The notes under the pieces: model-generated
The model's database searches: none
What the model saw: only the letters and a program-made list of their open reading frames with translations
Told to the model about the DNA's origin: nothing
Assembly (NCBI RefSeq): GCF_014898055.3
Contig: NW_023603184.1
Coordinates: 116,798,615 to 116,862,614, forward strand
Length of the DNA stretch: 64,000 nt
Reading direction: 5' to 3'
Source: Talpa occidentalis
Lineage: Eukaryota; Chordata; Mammalia; Eulipotyphla; Talpidae
Shown here: piece after piece, positions 33,941 through 45,937 of the stretch
How positions within the stretch are numbered: the stretch's first letter is position 1
How the letters are laid out: each line of letters begins with the position of its first letter
Program-made: the position numbers and the translations under genes

Positions 33941-34057
33941 TGTAACTATGAATCTTCTTTTTAAAAAATCCCAGCCAATACATGTGCTTAATGACATAAA
34001 AGCATCCAAGGTGAGAGCTGATGACATCTGTATACCAAATGCCTGGAAGATGCCAGC
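33941..34057. repeat. Dispersed duplication, copy 1
   Basis: About 117 bp, starting tgtaactatgaat and ending gatgccagc, match 34737-34855 at roughly nine positions in ten. Shared strings include 'acatgtgcttaatgacataa' and 'ccaaggtgagagctgatgac'. Flanks are unrelated. No repeat family was recognised in the shared block. Confidence 0.9.
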
Positions 34058-34107
34058 AAACAGAGGAAAAGAGATGACAATGAGAGGTACAAAACAGTCT
34101 TGCTCTA

Positions 34108-34190
34108 CCCTTAGAATGCAAAATCTATGGAGGCAGAACATTGCCAAGCGCCTAGTACTTGGAGTGTGCTCGATAAATGAGTGTGTCTTG
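34108..34190 (+). mobile_element. L2/MIR-type 3' end remnant
   Basis: 'tgcaaaatctatggaggcag' then 'aagcgcctagtacttggagt' and 'gtgctcgataaatgagtg' follow the order of the old L2 3' terminus (last-exon-like 'gcctggcacatagtaggcgc' with 'tcaataaatg'). Confidence 0.6.
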
Positions 34191-34736
34191 AAAGGATGAG
34201 GCAATGGGGCAGCCAAAGGAAAAGTGTTTTTGATGAAAACATCCTAAGTAAAATATTCTGTCTAAGAGAGGGGTCAGGACAAGTTGAGGACAGAACTATG
34301 AAGCTGAAGAAGAAATTTGTCTTCAGGATTTTGTCTTTCTCCACCTTCCAGCTCTCCTGATCCAAACTCCATGGTATGTGCATGTCAGAGCCATTTCCTC
34401 ATATAAGTCTTGCTACTTTTATGTCCTTTAGGTCCTTTAGAAACATTGAGAAAGTAATAGTTTTTACCTGGCAACATATTAGATGCCCTAGAAATTTAAA
34501 AACAAAATAAAAAATAAATGAAAAACCAGTTTCTGGCCTCTCTTTCTCCACATAGTGTAATTTAATTGGTTTGGGGTGGACCTAGATATTGGTAATTTTT
34601 TAAAAATCCCATAAGTGGTTTGACTATATAAGGAGGATTGAGAAGCAACTAATAATCTAGAAGTATCACCTTTCTGGGGAAATTTTGAACATTGAGGGAT
34701 CTAAGCTATGTAAGAATGAGATGTAGTTCTGACTGG

Positions 34737-34855
34737 TGTAACTATGAATATTTTTTAAAAACAAATCTCAGCCCAGTACATGTGCTTAATGACATAAGAG
34801 AATCCAAGGTGAGAGCTGATGACACCTGTATACCAAATGCCTAAAAGATGCCAGC
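34737..34855. repeat. Dispersed duplication, copy 2
   Basis: Second copy of the block at 33941-34057, about 797 bp downstream in the same orientation, with small indels in the A/T-rich part near 34750-34765. Confidence 0.9.
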
Positions 34856-36109
34856 GTGTGTGGATGGGGAAGTCCCCAGAAGTCACACTGAGCTAGAGCT
34901 AGCAAGGTGCTCAAGACATGTTTGCTTTAGCATGAATGGCTCCATAGCAGGCAGATGCCCCTGGCTGATGGTTATACCTGGAGAAGTTGAACTATGAAGA
35001 CTGTTCAGAGAGTGGTGTAGCCTGAGAAGAAAAAATTCTAGATCAATTGTGAGAGGGTGTATGAATGGGAGCATCGTTGTGAATCTATGTGTAGATGAAA
35101 CACAAGTGTATCTGCTTATATCTAATACTTCTGTCCCAAGTGTATTGATAAAATGACATAGCTCTAAGTAAAACACAGAATTTTCTTTTTAAATACATTA
35201 TTGAATCCACTGAAGTCTTCTCTCCTGTATTTTCTTGTTCAACAGATAGCAAAATTAAAATTGTGGTCATGTGGAAGTCTTTCTCTCTTTTAATATGGTA
35301 AAGAAGTCTTTATATTTAAATGAAATGATTCCTTCTCATGTAGAGTGGAGGAAAGATGTTTTGGAGGAGTGAAGGACTTGCATGAAAGTGAGAGGGATCA
35401 GTGAAGCACTGCTCAGGGTACAGCCATTATATTCCATTTTATATTTGTGTTAAAAGAAGCTGGCATTAATTTGAGATCTGAGGGCACATATTAAGTTCAA
35501 TGTAAAATACAGCATCCTCACTCTGCCCATCTCAGAGGTGGCCCAATATCATTCTTCATTCAGATAAGCATAAAAGGCGACAGTCCCAGGGAACCGTTTG
35601 GGCATTCTGGGGTAATTAGTTTATCCACAGTCCTTCCAGATGTAACCATAGCTCTGATTCTTGTAAAAAGTGACAATATCTGCTTCTGTCATGATAATTA
35701 GCAGTCAAAAGAGTCATCCATTTCTTTATCAGCTCCAAAGAAGAACGGGTAAATGATAAAGTGGCATCCTTGCCTGAAATGAATGGGTATAATGGCTAAA
35801 TGTTTATCTTCCTAGTGACACAGTACTTTGAGATGACCTCCAAATTGAGTATACAGAGGCCACTTGTACATCCTCTATCAAATCATTAAGAAGTGAAATG
35901 ACAATGGCCAGCGACTGTCTCCAATTCAATTATATATCGAAAGCATTTAGGAGGTGTAAAGACCAAGCAGTGGCAGAACAACAATAAAGATATAAGATCC
36001 AGAGCATCAGCGGTGACATTCAGTTGCTCGGTCAAGCCAGGAAATGGTTAGTGACCTTTGTTTGAGACTTTAATTCTCATGTAGGCCCAAGACAGGAAAA
36101 GGTCACCAT
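34856..36109. other. Unassigned, gene-free sequence
   Basis: No repeat recognised over about 1.2 kb. The part 35530-35780 has balanced base composition and no simple sequence. The minus-strand ORF at 34883-35176 (97 codons) has no features. Confidence 0.4.
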
Positions 36110-36240
36110 CATCTAATGGTGAAATGAGCTTTTGACTTGGAGTCAGATGTCCCGGTTCTGAGTCATTGCTCTGACAGTTAAAACTTGTTGATCCTGAGTA
36201 AGTCATGCAATCTTCCATCTGTAAATAGGAAACAACAAGA
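36110..36240 (+). mobile_element. MIR remnant, plus strand
   Basis: 'cttggagtcagatgtcccgg' then 'ttctgagtcattgctctgac', 'ctgagtaagtcatgcaatct' and 'ccatctgtaaatagg' follow the MIR CORE and 3' part. Confidence 0.78.
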
Positions 36241-36441
36241 ATTTCTGTTTTAATTGTGTGGTGACATAATGAGTATTGTAAAAGAATTTCATGAACTATA
36301 AACCATAATGCAGATATTCATTATTATGATAACATGAATCATCAATGACCTTATTTTGGCCAAAATAGTTCTGCACAGATCATGGTTTACAACCTCTATG
36401 CTCTGGGTTTAAAGCATCCCACATCCTCAGCAGCAGTAAAT

Positions 36442-36491
36442 ATTTTATATATATATAATATATATTTATATATATTATATATATATAAAAT
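36442..36491. repeat. Perfect 50-nt AT palindrome (24-bp arms)
   Basis: From 36442 to 36491 every base pairs with its mirror position apart from the two central Ts (36466-36467). It is not a simple (AT)n run: both arms contain matching phase breaks (tata-atata / tatat-tata). It could form a hairpin or cruciform. No mobile-element context. Confidence 0.95.
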
Positions 36492-39400
36492 TTACCATCT
36501 GTAAGTCTAATAGTAGCCATGTGGTTTTAGGTTAATGCTAATTATAAATACAACTCTATAGCTACCCTTAAATAGTGGAGAGGAAAGTCACCAAAATTTA
36601 TTTTGGGACAGTTACATCTGCTATGAACTCTAAAATAGGGACTTTTTGTTAAGATTATTAATAAAGCGTTTTTGAAAAGTTGTGGGGAAAAAATGGAGAT
36701 TTAGAACCTTCAGGAAACATCACTAGGAGTGAAAAATTGCTCAAATAATACGTAAACATGGACCAGCAGGCGCACAATCTGAGAGCTGCTGGGAGCTCCC
36801 AGGGGCCGCAAGTTGCCAATTGTGTTGTGTGCAAGGATGTTATCAACTGTGGGCATGGAAGTCCCCTTGCTTTCTGATAGAGCATGGCATAGGTGATCAA
36901 AATTCCCAGATAGAGAAAAATTAGTTATCTTAGAACTGAGGCCTTGCCACCTTAGCTTCTTTCCGTGCTTGTTGAAAGCACACACATGAAGTTTCTAGCA
37001 CCATATATAATCCTCGAGGACTCACATCTCTTCCTTGCTTTGCCCTGATCTATAGCTGAAGTTCCATATTTACTGATATCTTCAGTTTGGTTTTGGTACT
37101 CAAGCCAAGACAATAATGCCTTTGCTGGACAACCAAATCAAGAAAGAAACTTAATAGGTTCTATCACCCTCCTCTGGCTTTGGAGCATTGTGTGGATTGT
37201 GTGTAACCAAAACTTACTGGACTTGGAACTCTTTTTACCTCTAACCACATCTTCTTGCCCTTAATATACTTTGCATGGGACTGTTTATGTGACTAGGTCC
37301 TGTTTTTGCCTTTTCTTATTTCCAATCTAAACTTAAACTTTTTAACCAACACAATTGTTTTCTTGATGAAGGGTCTTAGAAAGTAAGTGGCTAAGTAGGT
37401 AAAATTTGGAGGAAACTCAATTTTGTCTTTGCTTTTCAAGGCTAAACAGAGCACATGGAAAGAAAAGAAATAAAACAATCATGCTTTTTCCCCACCTGTG
37501 CTAAGTAGAATGAAAATAGGCAGGCCTACTGCATCAGTTTTGTTTTTTTTTTCCTTTCCCAATGAAGAAACATATGGCCTACTGTATTTTTCCATTTCCT
37601 AGCATTAGTAGAGGATTCTAAATTATACTGAAAGATTGAAGCTGATGACTGTTGGGAGAATTAAAGCCGGTTGGATAGAAGGAACTTAGGGGGTAGGTGG
37701 TGATTATAACAGTAATAATATTGAAACTGCACTGTGTGTATATGTATTCTCTTAGCTCATCTGTTCAGAAATAATGCACCATCATGAAGTTTTTCTAGCA
37801 GTTTCTAAAGGAGAGTTGTTCAGCAGGCAACTTCCTAATGATTCAGAAGACCTTCAACTTCAAGAGGAATAAAGCTTTATAGTGAACAGAGGGTTTTAGG
37901 CAGACATATCCCATGGAGGAACTACTGGACAGATTGGTGTCCATATGAATTCCTTTGGCAAGAGATATTGAAAGTGCTGGATTAGTGAAGTTAAAATCTG
38001 GCAACAAATGAACCTGAAGAATCAGAGAGGCGCATACGTTGAGCTGCCTGTGCAGGGTATACCCTTCCTACTAACCATGATGATTACTTCTGACATATGA
38101 TGCAGCAAAAGGGCAGCTGAGTCAGACCAGGTCTCTAAAGTCTCTGATCAGGAAAAATTATGGTTAAATTGAACAAAATTCAATGGTGAGTAAGATGAAA
38201 TGAAAGATTCATAGTACCCAATTAAAAAAATTATTTCTCTGTCTCTGTTGGGCTTATTTGCATTTCCATAATCCTTGATCCCAAATGAACTTATTTTTTT
38301 ACACTATGAGATTTCTAATATACAAAATAAAGTTTTATAAGTTAGATTTGCAGCCTATTAACAGGCCCCCTGCCCCCAAGAGATGATACACAGTTGGCTA
38401 ATAAACATCATTATGTAGGAGTTTACTTAGGACAGAATGAATTATTTGCATCAGTGCAACAGAGTTCCTGCTGCCTCTTCAGTCTCAAACCCCACTGAAA
38501 TAATTTAAAGAATCGTGCTAACATTTATTCAATAATTTAATATTTTATAATGAGTAATGACAGCTTTTAAAGGACTAGGTACAGCAGCACACACATTTCT
38601 GTTTCATCAAGGGCTTGGGATTCCTTGTGCAGATTTTTTCACAGTTATCTGATTCACTGGTTTTTAAATAGATTACTGTGACACTGTGGAAGTTTCTAGT
38701 TTAGTGGGGTAAAATTGGCAGCAATAAGTTTCTAGCAAATATCGGGGTCTATCTCCCAAATGAAGAGTATTTTTACTTTGGAAGCTGAAGGGCCATGCTG
38801 TGTTTATGGGCAAGTAATAGTTGGCTGTCTCTCTCCGTTTCTTCTTCTCACTTATTCCTCTCACTAATCCTGACATCTCACATGTGCTGACACTTGAATA
38901 GATCTAGGTCTCTCTGCTTCTGTCAAATCTGAAGGAACCCCAAATAAATGATAAGTTCCAGCATGCTTTAAATTTCCAGTATTTTGAAGAGGCGACAAAT
39001 AGGAATTACGTTTGGGGGCACGTGGCAAACAGTCCCAATTTCCACATGGCCACAGTGCTTCCCCTGGCCACCTGCCTTTCCCCTTTGCTCCACAGCCAGC
39101 CAGAGCCCCATCTCATCCTAGGTTTGCCAGCAACTCCATCCCCACTCCCTTCAGTCTTCAGAGAGGAGAATGCTGGAAGACATCTGCACCTGTCTGTCGT
39201 CTTTTTTTTCGCTTTTCACCAAGTCCCCATGTCAGCATAAGGGAAATTCTAGAAATGAGCAGCAACAAACCATCACTTAAATTGGCAGAGGAAAAAAGGC
39301 GGTGAATATATTACTTTAGTCTGTCAAAAACACTCAGGCACATTCTTACATATTTAGAACTCAAACCCTCCTAAGAAATATGGACTGCTACCAACCTCGC

Positions 39401-40139
39401 TTCCATCCCTAAAATGTTTTCCTCAATATCTCTTGTTTTGTGGACTTTGCCATATGTAATTTCCTTGGGGATAGTAATGAGAAGTGCTGGGGACTTCTGA
39501 GGAGGCAGAATTCTGACAGACTCATGGGAGGGGAAGGCTGAGCCTGGTCTGGGTAGGGTGTGGGATCAGAGGGAGCTGAGGACCAGGGAGCACAGTTCCA
39601 AGCCACTTTGAAAAGGAAGACGATAAGGGGGCAGTGAGTATACACATTCATCTTGAGAAAGGAAAGTCATAAATTTGCTGACATGAAAGAAAGGAGAAAG
39701 TAGGAATATAGAGAATGTCCCCACTGAGGTCAGGAGCCAGCAGAGACTGAAGGTACAAAAGAAGAGACTGAAAATATCTGTGGTGATGGATCAAACACAG
39801 AAGGAGTTAGTGTAAACGTTTCAAAGTGCTGCGGTTCTGTTCTCTTTAAGGAGCTTATCTTACATTAATTTTGTGGTTGAGATTTGTGAATTTTTTCCTC
39901 TCCTGTGCTCCTAAAAGTAGGATCTAGGTTTGGTTTTCCAAGCCGTGGGAAACATGGGGTTGTCCCAGATGTCTCGCATGGGTCAGAAGGCACTGGTTTG
40001 TCTTGAATATTTGTGAGTGAGCAGAGGGTCTTGGGTCTTGGAAATTCTGATTAGTCTAACCTCCAGTTTTGTGGTTTATTTGAGAATCTATTTAAATAGA
40101 ATTAAGGAGAATCTTGACTATCATCTTCTTTATCTCTTA
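36492..40139. other. Long unassigned, gene-free stretch
   Basis: About 3.6 kb with no confidently named repeat, no RNA gene and no exon-like ORF. Parts near 36690-36980 and 37830-38130 have mixed composition and might be decayed ERVL/MaLR internal sequence. A GC-richer patch (39010-39240) gives overlapping 97- and 72-codon ORFs in different frames, with no recognisable product. Confidence 0.45.
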
Positions 40140-40430
40140 TCACAATAAGTTTTTCCTAACCACATACCATTAATAAAATTAAATAACTAAATAAATTTGA
40201 ACTATAACAGAACATCATTTTAATTGTTGAAGAATTAGAAAATACCGATGAGCAAAAAGGAAAAAAACTGCCAATCAGCTATAATTTCTTTCAGACCTTT
40301 TGATGTCTACAGTTACAGGTACATATTTATACATTAAGGGATCATGCTGGGTTTTTTTTTTTTTGACAAATTGTTATTTTATTTAATAACATAACATGGA
40401 TATCTATCCACATCATTAGATTTCAGTGAG
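40140..40430 (-). mobile_element. Old L1 3' UTR fragment, tentative
   Basis: Phrases 'aaactgccaatcagctataa', 'tttcagaccttttgatgtc', 'gggatcatgctggg' and 'acatggatatctatccacat' resemble the reverse complement of an old L1 3' region, as also seen at 57400-57600. Confidence 0.45.
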
Positions 40431-40672
40431 ATGTCAGCAAATGTGGTCTGAAAGCAAGTTTTGTTGGAACAAATCCATACTGTGAATCATTTATTCTGTA
40501 ACTTGGAAATCAGATGTTTGGAACAAATGGCATCATTAGTCAGGAAAAGACCAAATTCTTCCTAGGAACTTGAATAATCGTGACATATACAGCTTTTCAC
40601 TGTAGAGCTTAGTACAGGAAAAGTCATTTGGAAGACAGGACAAGAGTTTGGCTTCTTCTAATAGCACTTTTG

Positions 40673-40673
<1 letters not shown>

Positions 40674-40742
<69 letters not shown>
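40674..40742. repeat. (AT)n(GT)n compound microsatellite
   Basis: Thirty-five bases of alternating TA/AT (40674-40708) run directly into 34 bases of GT (40709-40742). Probably highly polymorphic. It produces a spurious 68-codon ORF at 40628-40834. Confidence 0.97.
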
Positions 40743-40744
<2 letters not shown>

Positions 40745-42152
40745 TCTACAAAGGAATTTAGTACATTCATTTTTGGAACTACATACACATTATCTGTAAA
40801 TATCAGTTTAGGGCATGGTTTTGCTTTTTCTTAAAAGAAAAAAATGTCCTTTAGGCTGCAAAAACATCTGATGTATTTTCCAGTTCTTAGTTTTGAACTC
40901 ACATGCAACAGAAAAACTGAGATGTTCTAAAGAATGATTTAATGTCAGAATTATAATACCTCATTTATTATTCACAGCATAATTTTTATTAAATACATTT
41001 TCAATCCCATTATCATTTTTAAACTACTTAGCTCCAATCAAAATGAAAATGCCCATTTCTTCATCTTTATTCATGCCTTTCATATTCCCATGCCCTAGAA
41101 AAGGGTTTTCCTTGCTCATAGATGAAAAATTTTGGGTTGCTCATTATATCTGAAAGATAGAAAGATGTAGTGGAAATGAACGATATAACAGCTCTGCAAT
41201 AGCAACCATTTGCTTCATTGTGTTTGCAGCCCTACAATAATATCTGTTATTTTTGTCTTCACCAAAACCATTTGGTTCCCTTGTTACTGTCATTTATTCT
41301 TTTTCCTGGGCCTAGGTGTGTTAGTCACCTGAAACTTGAGGACATATTTTTCCCCCTTATGCATCATAATTGGCAAGTTTTTCTCTAAAAGTAGCACTGA
41401 GATAAAAATAAAGTTCTTTAAAAGGTTATAGTAAGAAAGCAAAAAGGAAAAGATGTTTTCTTTCTAATGGATGTAAATGGAAATGTAGTGTATATAATGG
41501 ACTCTGAAAGGACTTAACTGATTTTTACTATGAAAATATATTTCCTCCCCAAACCATGGGTCCATGAAACGTCTGCTATTATTTATAAAGCTTATGTCAT
41601 TAAAATACATAAATGCATCTGCAGATAAAAATGTGCAAATTTCAGAAGGACTATCTCCTGACACAGTTTTTGTTTTATATTATTTTTTTTTTTACTTGGC
41701 ATAACAGAGAATTCAACACTGTTTCATAGATGAATTTTCTCTGGTTTACCTTGATTTCCTTCAAATATTTTGTTATGACTAATTTCATATAACAAGAAAT
41801 ATTTAGGTTAGCTTATGAATGAGTAATCAGATGTTCTGAATCCAAATATATTTTAACAAACTGATTTGTTTGTTAAATGCCAGGGCCATTTTACATTTGG
41901 TTCTTTAAAAATCAACATCATAAAGGGCCATTGAAAAAAATTCCATTCCTTCTTATTTCTCATAATACAATAGGATGATGTTTATCATAAAGGCAAATTC
42001 TGGCTTGTTAATAATGAACTACTAAATTAATTTTTTTAACCTAAAATCAGAGTTTATGATAGATTGATTCACATTTCAACTAAAGACTTTTATTTTACTT
42101 TTGACAAAAGCCAGTATTTACCAAATTGGTCTAGTTATAAACATTACTGGTT
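40743..42152. other. Unassigned, gene-free AT-rich sequence
   Basis: No repeat family or ORF of interest recognised. Confidence 0.5.
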
Positions 42153-42450
42153 AAAAAATATAGATTTTTGGGGCCTCTCTTGTGGTGCAAGGGGTTAAAA
42201 CACAACCTATGGAGCCATCTGCAGCCACTTCAGCATGTGTTCAATCCCTGGCTGGGGAGCTACCCACATGGTGCAGCAGACCTCTCCTGACTCACCCACT
42301 GCTCCCCTCAGCAGCATATTTCACAATCTGCCTATTCTGTTCCCCACTCTGTCTCTAGTGAATCTTCTTACCTCCCACACCTCTGGCCTTTACCCTGGTT
42401 CTTGTATGCATAAATAAATAAATCTTTAAAAAATATATAGATTCTTATTC
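42153..42450 (+). mobile_element. tRNA-derived SINE, older subtype
   Basis: Insert about 42170-42433. The flanks aaaaatatagattttt and aaatatatagattctt are a diverged TSD. The head 'gggcctctcttgtggtgcaa' and the body have lost most CpGs. The tail is ataaataaataaatcttta. Confidence 0.92.
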
Positions 42451-43000
42451 TTTTTCTTCTGATATAGTGGACTGAAGACCAGGTTTATTTATATCCCTCA
42501 AGTGTTTTTTAGGATCCTTCAGGGGCAGGGAATACTGGCACAGATTTGGTTCTCAATGCCTGTGACATATTCAGTTATCTGGCAGTTTTCAAGCAAGGTC
42601 ATTGTGCAGGCCTCCCTCCAGACCCATTTAAAAAAAATCTTTGGGAATATTAAAGTGAAAATTCATCTTTGTCAGATATATAGTTTTATCCTGTGCACTG
42701 ATGGGAAATGGATTAAACAATTATGTGAGTGACTCAGTAAACAATAGCTAGACTTCTGAGAGAGCTAGCATGTCAGCTCCACAAAAGCAGGAAACAACTT
42801 ATAATATCTATTCCTTTAGCCCCAAGCTCGGTATCTCCCACAGATATTATGGATGCAGGATAATATTTCTGTTGGCTAAAACTCTCATCTTCAAATGTTG
42901 AAGTCTTCCTACAAATGAACTTTAACAACTGGACATGACACCATGATTTGGTGGTTAAAATTAATAGGTATTATGGCAGAGATGAAAGGCAGCTGGTGAA
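42451..43000. other. Unassigned, gene-free sequence
   Basis: A 76-codon ORF (42502-42732) has no family features. Confidence 0.5.
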
Positions 43001-43171
43001 GCCAGAGGATGACTGATTTCAAGGTATCTCAGGTGAGCCAGAGGGGACTTACCCAAGAAGCACAGAGAGGGCACCCAACCCAGCAGCCAGAGGATGACTG
43101 ATTCCAAGGTATCTCAGGTGAGCCAGAGGGGACTTTCCCCAAGAAGCACAGAGAGGGCACCCAACCCAGCA
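43001..43171. repeat. Tandem duplication, two 85/86-bp units
   Basis: Unit 1 is 43001-43085 and unit 2 is 43086-43171. Both start gccagaggatgactgatt and end gcacccaacccagca. They differ by a few substitutions (ttc/ttcc, ttacc/ttccc) and one inserted base. They are not part of a known repeat that I recognise. Confidence 0.95.
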
Positions 43172-43790
43172 GCCATTACAGTCTGTTGATTGGCAGCACA
43201 TGAGGTAAACACATTTATGAGCATCTATCTCCACTCCTAGGAATGGTACAGGGTAGGAGCCAGACTTTGGGGACTAATAGAGAAGAATCCCCCACCTCTG
43301 CCTCCCACCCATCTATTCTGCACCTGGTCCTGTCAAAGCACACACTTATTTGAGTTAATTTGGGCCCAGCAACTCCTGCCTACATCTACTTCCCTCCTGT
43401 TTATCAGCCGTTGCCAGTGTAAGTCTGGCAATCTGAGGCTGTCATTTTGTTGTGTGACCATAGTAGTACCTCATCTGGTGCCAACCACACAGTTGTGGCC
43501 AATTCTAATACTTAGAGATGATGAATATAATAGACAAAAGAAGATGACCAGGGAAATACTACCCCTTGATAGATAGGAAAGGAACAGGTAATGATAGAGG
43601 ACTGTGAAATAGCAGACACTTTTAATCTAGTCTTCATTTCTGCCTTTTATATGAATGGTCAGATGTGAATATTTGGCTAGAATGAGTCTCAGCTGTGAAG
43701 GGAAATTGGAAGGCCAATGAGGACTGAGAAAGAAGTAATTAAAGAGTACCTGGAGTACTGGGTACAGTGAAACTAGCAAGGCCAAATGAT
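43172..43790. other. Unassigned, gene-free sequence
   Basis: No feature recognised. Confidence 0.5.
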
Positions 43791-43935
43791 TGGCAGTGCG
43801 ATGCAATGGAAAGAGAATTGGATGAACATTCAGAAACCCAGCTTCTATTTTCAACTTAATTCACTTGCTAATTCAGTGACCTTGGGAAAAGATGTTCTCT
43901 GAACCTTGTTCTTGATACCTGCAACATGGAGACAG
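43791..43935 (+). mobile_element. MIR remnant, plus strand
   Basis: 'tgcaatggaaagagaattgg' then 'cagaaacccagcttctattt', 'cagtgaccttgggaaaag' and 'gaaccttgttcttgatacct' follow MIR order. Confidence 0.7.
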
Positions 43936-44304
43936 GTATTTACTGTATAAGATTTTTATTCAGAGTGATACACTCTTGGGACCTAGATATCTATAAGATA
44001 ACAAATAGTGTATCAGTTTGCTTTTATGCCTGGGAAGCAAGTGGAAAGCATCTTCAAGCAATAAATTAACAACAATTAAAAAGAACCATTTAATTAAAAA
44101 AACAACAATTAAACCAACAATTAAAAAGCTTGGGATACAACACATATGGCATCGCAGAGATCAGCTCCCAAAGATAAGGAATGACAACAGAATCATGCAT
44201 AATTGTCAAGATACTAATGTAAGTTGATCTGTTTAAAATTTTTAAATGTTAAGCCAATTTTGGGCCATATGTGTGATTATCATTTATTTACTAGTAATAT
44301 AGTA
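43936..44304. other. Unassigned; includes an A/T-rich degenerate repeat
   Basis: At 44066-44128 the motif aacaattaa recurs several times in a degenerate tandem. The rest is featureless. Confidence 0.5.
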
Positions 44305-44616
44305 TATTGTATATATATTTTTTAAAGATTTATTTTATTTAATTAATTAATTAATTTATACAAGCACTGGGTACAGTCAGAAGCGCGGGAGGGTGAGAGA
44401 ATTCACCAGAGTCAGAGTGGGGAGCAGAACAGGCAGAAGGACCGAAGTACACTATTGAGGGGAGCAGCGGGTGGCAGGAGAGGTCTGCGCGCCATGTGGG
44501 GCCCTCCTCTGGTGGCTGGGGAGCAGCCGGGGATCGAACCGGCGCTACAGAGGCTGCGGGCAGCTTCGTAACCCGGCGCTCAACCGCTGCACCACCGGGG
44601 AGGCCCTATTGTATAT
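44305..44616 (-). mobile_element. tRNA-derived SINE, young subtype
   Basis: Insert about 44315-44606. A TSD of 10 bp, tattgtatat, is at 44305-44314 and 44607-44616. Tail aattaattaattaatttata (tetranucleotide), body and head near consensus with a few CpG losses. Confidence 0.94.
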
Positions 44617-44893
44617 CCTTTATTAGAGAATGATAAGAGAGTAAGCAGCCAGCTGAAAAATTTTACCTAAGGTTGAATCAGTTCACCAACATTTCTAAGA
44701 GTTGGTTTGAGTACATCATAAGATCTGAAACAGGTGGTATTCCTAAGATTAAGAGCAAAGGAAATCAAGTTATTTGCAATCTAGTTCCAATGACTGCAAA
44801 AACTGAATGACTGTTGTTTTACAAAATGCCACAGTGTGTTAGAAAAAGAAGTAATCTTCCATGTCTAGTGATGATCCATAGACCTGGGCTTCT

Positions 44894-45394
44894 AAGAGCA
44901 GTATTACTTTTTCTTTTCTTTTTTATTATTTTTTAAAAATTTTATATATTTTTTACATCATTTTTCATTTTTGCACAATGTACGCATTTTCATCTTGGTT
45001 ATAGTCCTCATACAATTCCCTCCACCCCCACCATTTCGATCCTACTCCCTCCTCGCCCCTTCCCCCCCGTAGTGTGTCTCTGGTTTATAGTTGCTTCTTG
45101 ATTTTGATTTTTACTTTATTATAATTAGTCTTTTTCTAGCAGCACTATTTACAATAGCTAAGTATGGAAACAACCCACATGCCCAAAGATAGATGACTGG
45201 ATCAGGAAGATGTGGTACATATACACCATGGAATATTACTCAGCATTCAAAAAAGATAAACACATGCAATTTACAGCAGTATGGAAGGAACTGGAAGGGA
45301 TCATGCTCAGCGAAATAAGCCAGAAAGAAAAAGAAAAATACCAGATGGTCTCACTCATAGCAGGAATTTAGAAAACCTAAATAAGAGCAGCATT
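44894..45394 (-). mobile_element. L1 insertion with 5' inversion (twin priming)
   Basis: Insert 44906-45382. The left 230 bp (44906 to about 45136) is the reverse complement of the L1 3' end; the right 246 bp (about 45137-45382) is the sequence just upstream but in forward orientation ('actcagcattcaaaaaagat', 'gatcatgctcagcgaaataa'). Only a dozen or so bases of consensus are missing at the join. A 12-bp duplication, aagagcagtatt / aagagcagcatt, flanks the whole. This is the known result of twin-primed reverse transcription. The intact-order relative is at 51931-52316. Confidence 0.88.
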
Positions 45395-45580
45395 TCTTCG
45401 AACAGTTGCCTGTTAGTCACCAGTAGCAGAATTACCTTAAGAGCTTATTAAGAAATGCAAACTCGAATGCCCTTTTACAGACTTGCAGAATGGGAACTGA
45501 GGGGTGGAGCTTAGAATGTGAATTTCAGTAAATATCCTGGAGATTGTTCTGCTCACTGAAGTTTGAGATCTGCAATAAGA
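45395..45580 (+). mobile_element. MER5-type hAT (Charlie) element, split by the L1
   Basis: 'gtcaccagtagcagaattac', 'aagagcttattaagaaatgc', 'gaatgggaactgaggggtgg' and 'gaatgtgaatttcagtaaat' follow the MER5A order. The left end before the L1 ('agacctgggcttctaagag', from about 44875) is probably its start. Confidence 0.65.
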
Positions 45581-45937
45581 ATCAATATCTCATAAACATT
45601 CTTACTATGATATGGCTCAAATAATTGAGAAGACCATTAAACACTCAGATGAGTCTAAATATGAGGTAACAGTTACTTTCTGGAAAATTGAAATACGAAT
45701 CATGATTTTGAAATATTTGGAAGCGAGTCTTTCAAATAGAGTAAGTTTCAATGATGAAAGCAAGGACATCTATTTGGAAATCAGAAGTCTATGGTGTAAT
45801 AATAGCCAGCCACCCTGGTTAGGACTTTTCAAATCCCCTCCTCAATGTCTCTTTATTCCTTGTTAGATTTTTGTTTGTTTTTTCCTAAGTAGAAAATACT
45901 GTTATCAGGTTAATGAACTAAATAGCTATACTTTCTT
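45581..45937. other. Unassigned, gene-free sequence
   Basis: An 84-codon ORF (45612-45866) has no features. Confidence 0.5.

Noticed and set aside
43001..43171. CRISPR-like or satellite array
   Set aside because: Only two adjacent units without spacers, in a mammalian genome; a simple tandem duplication.
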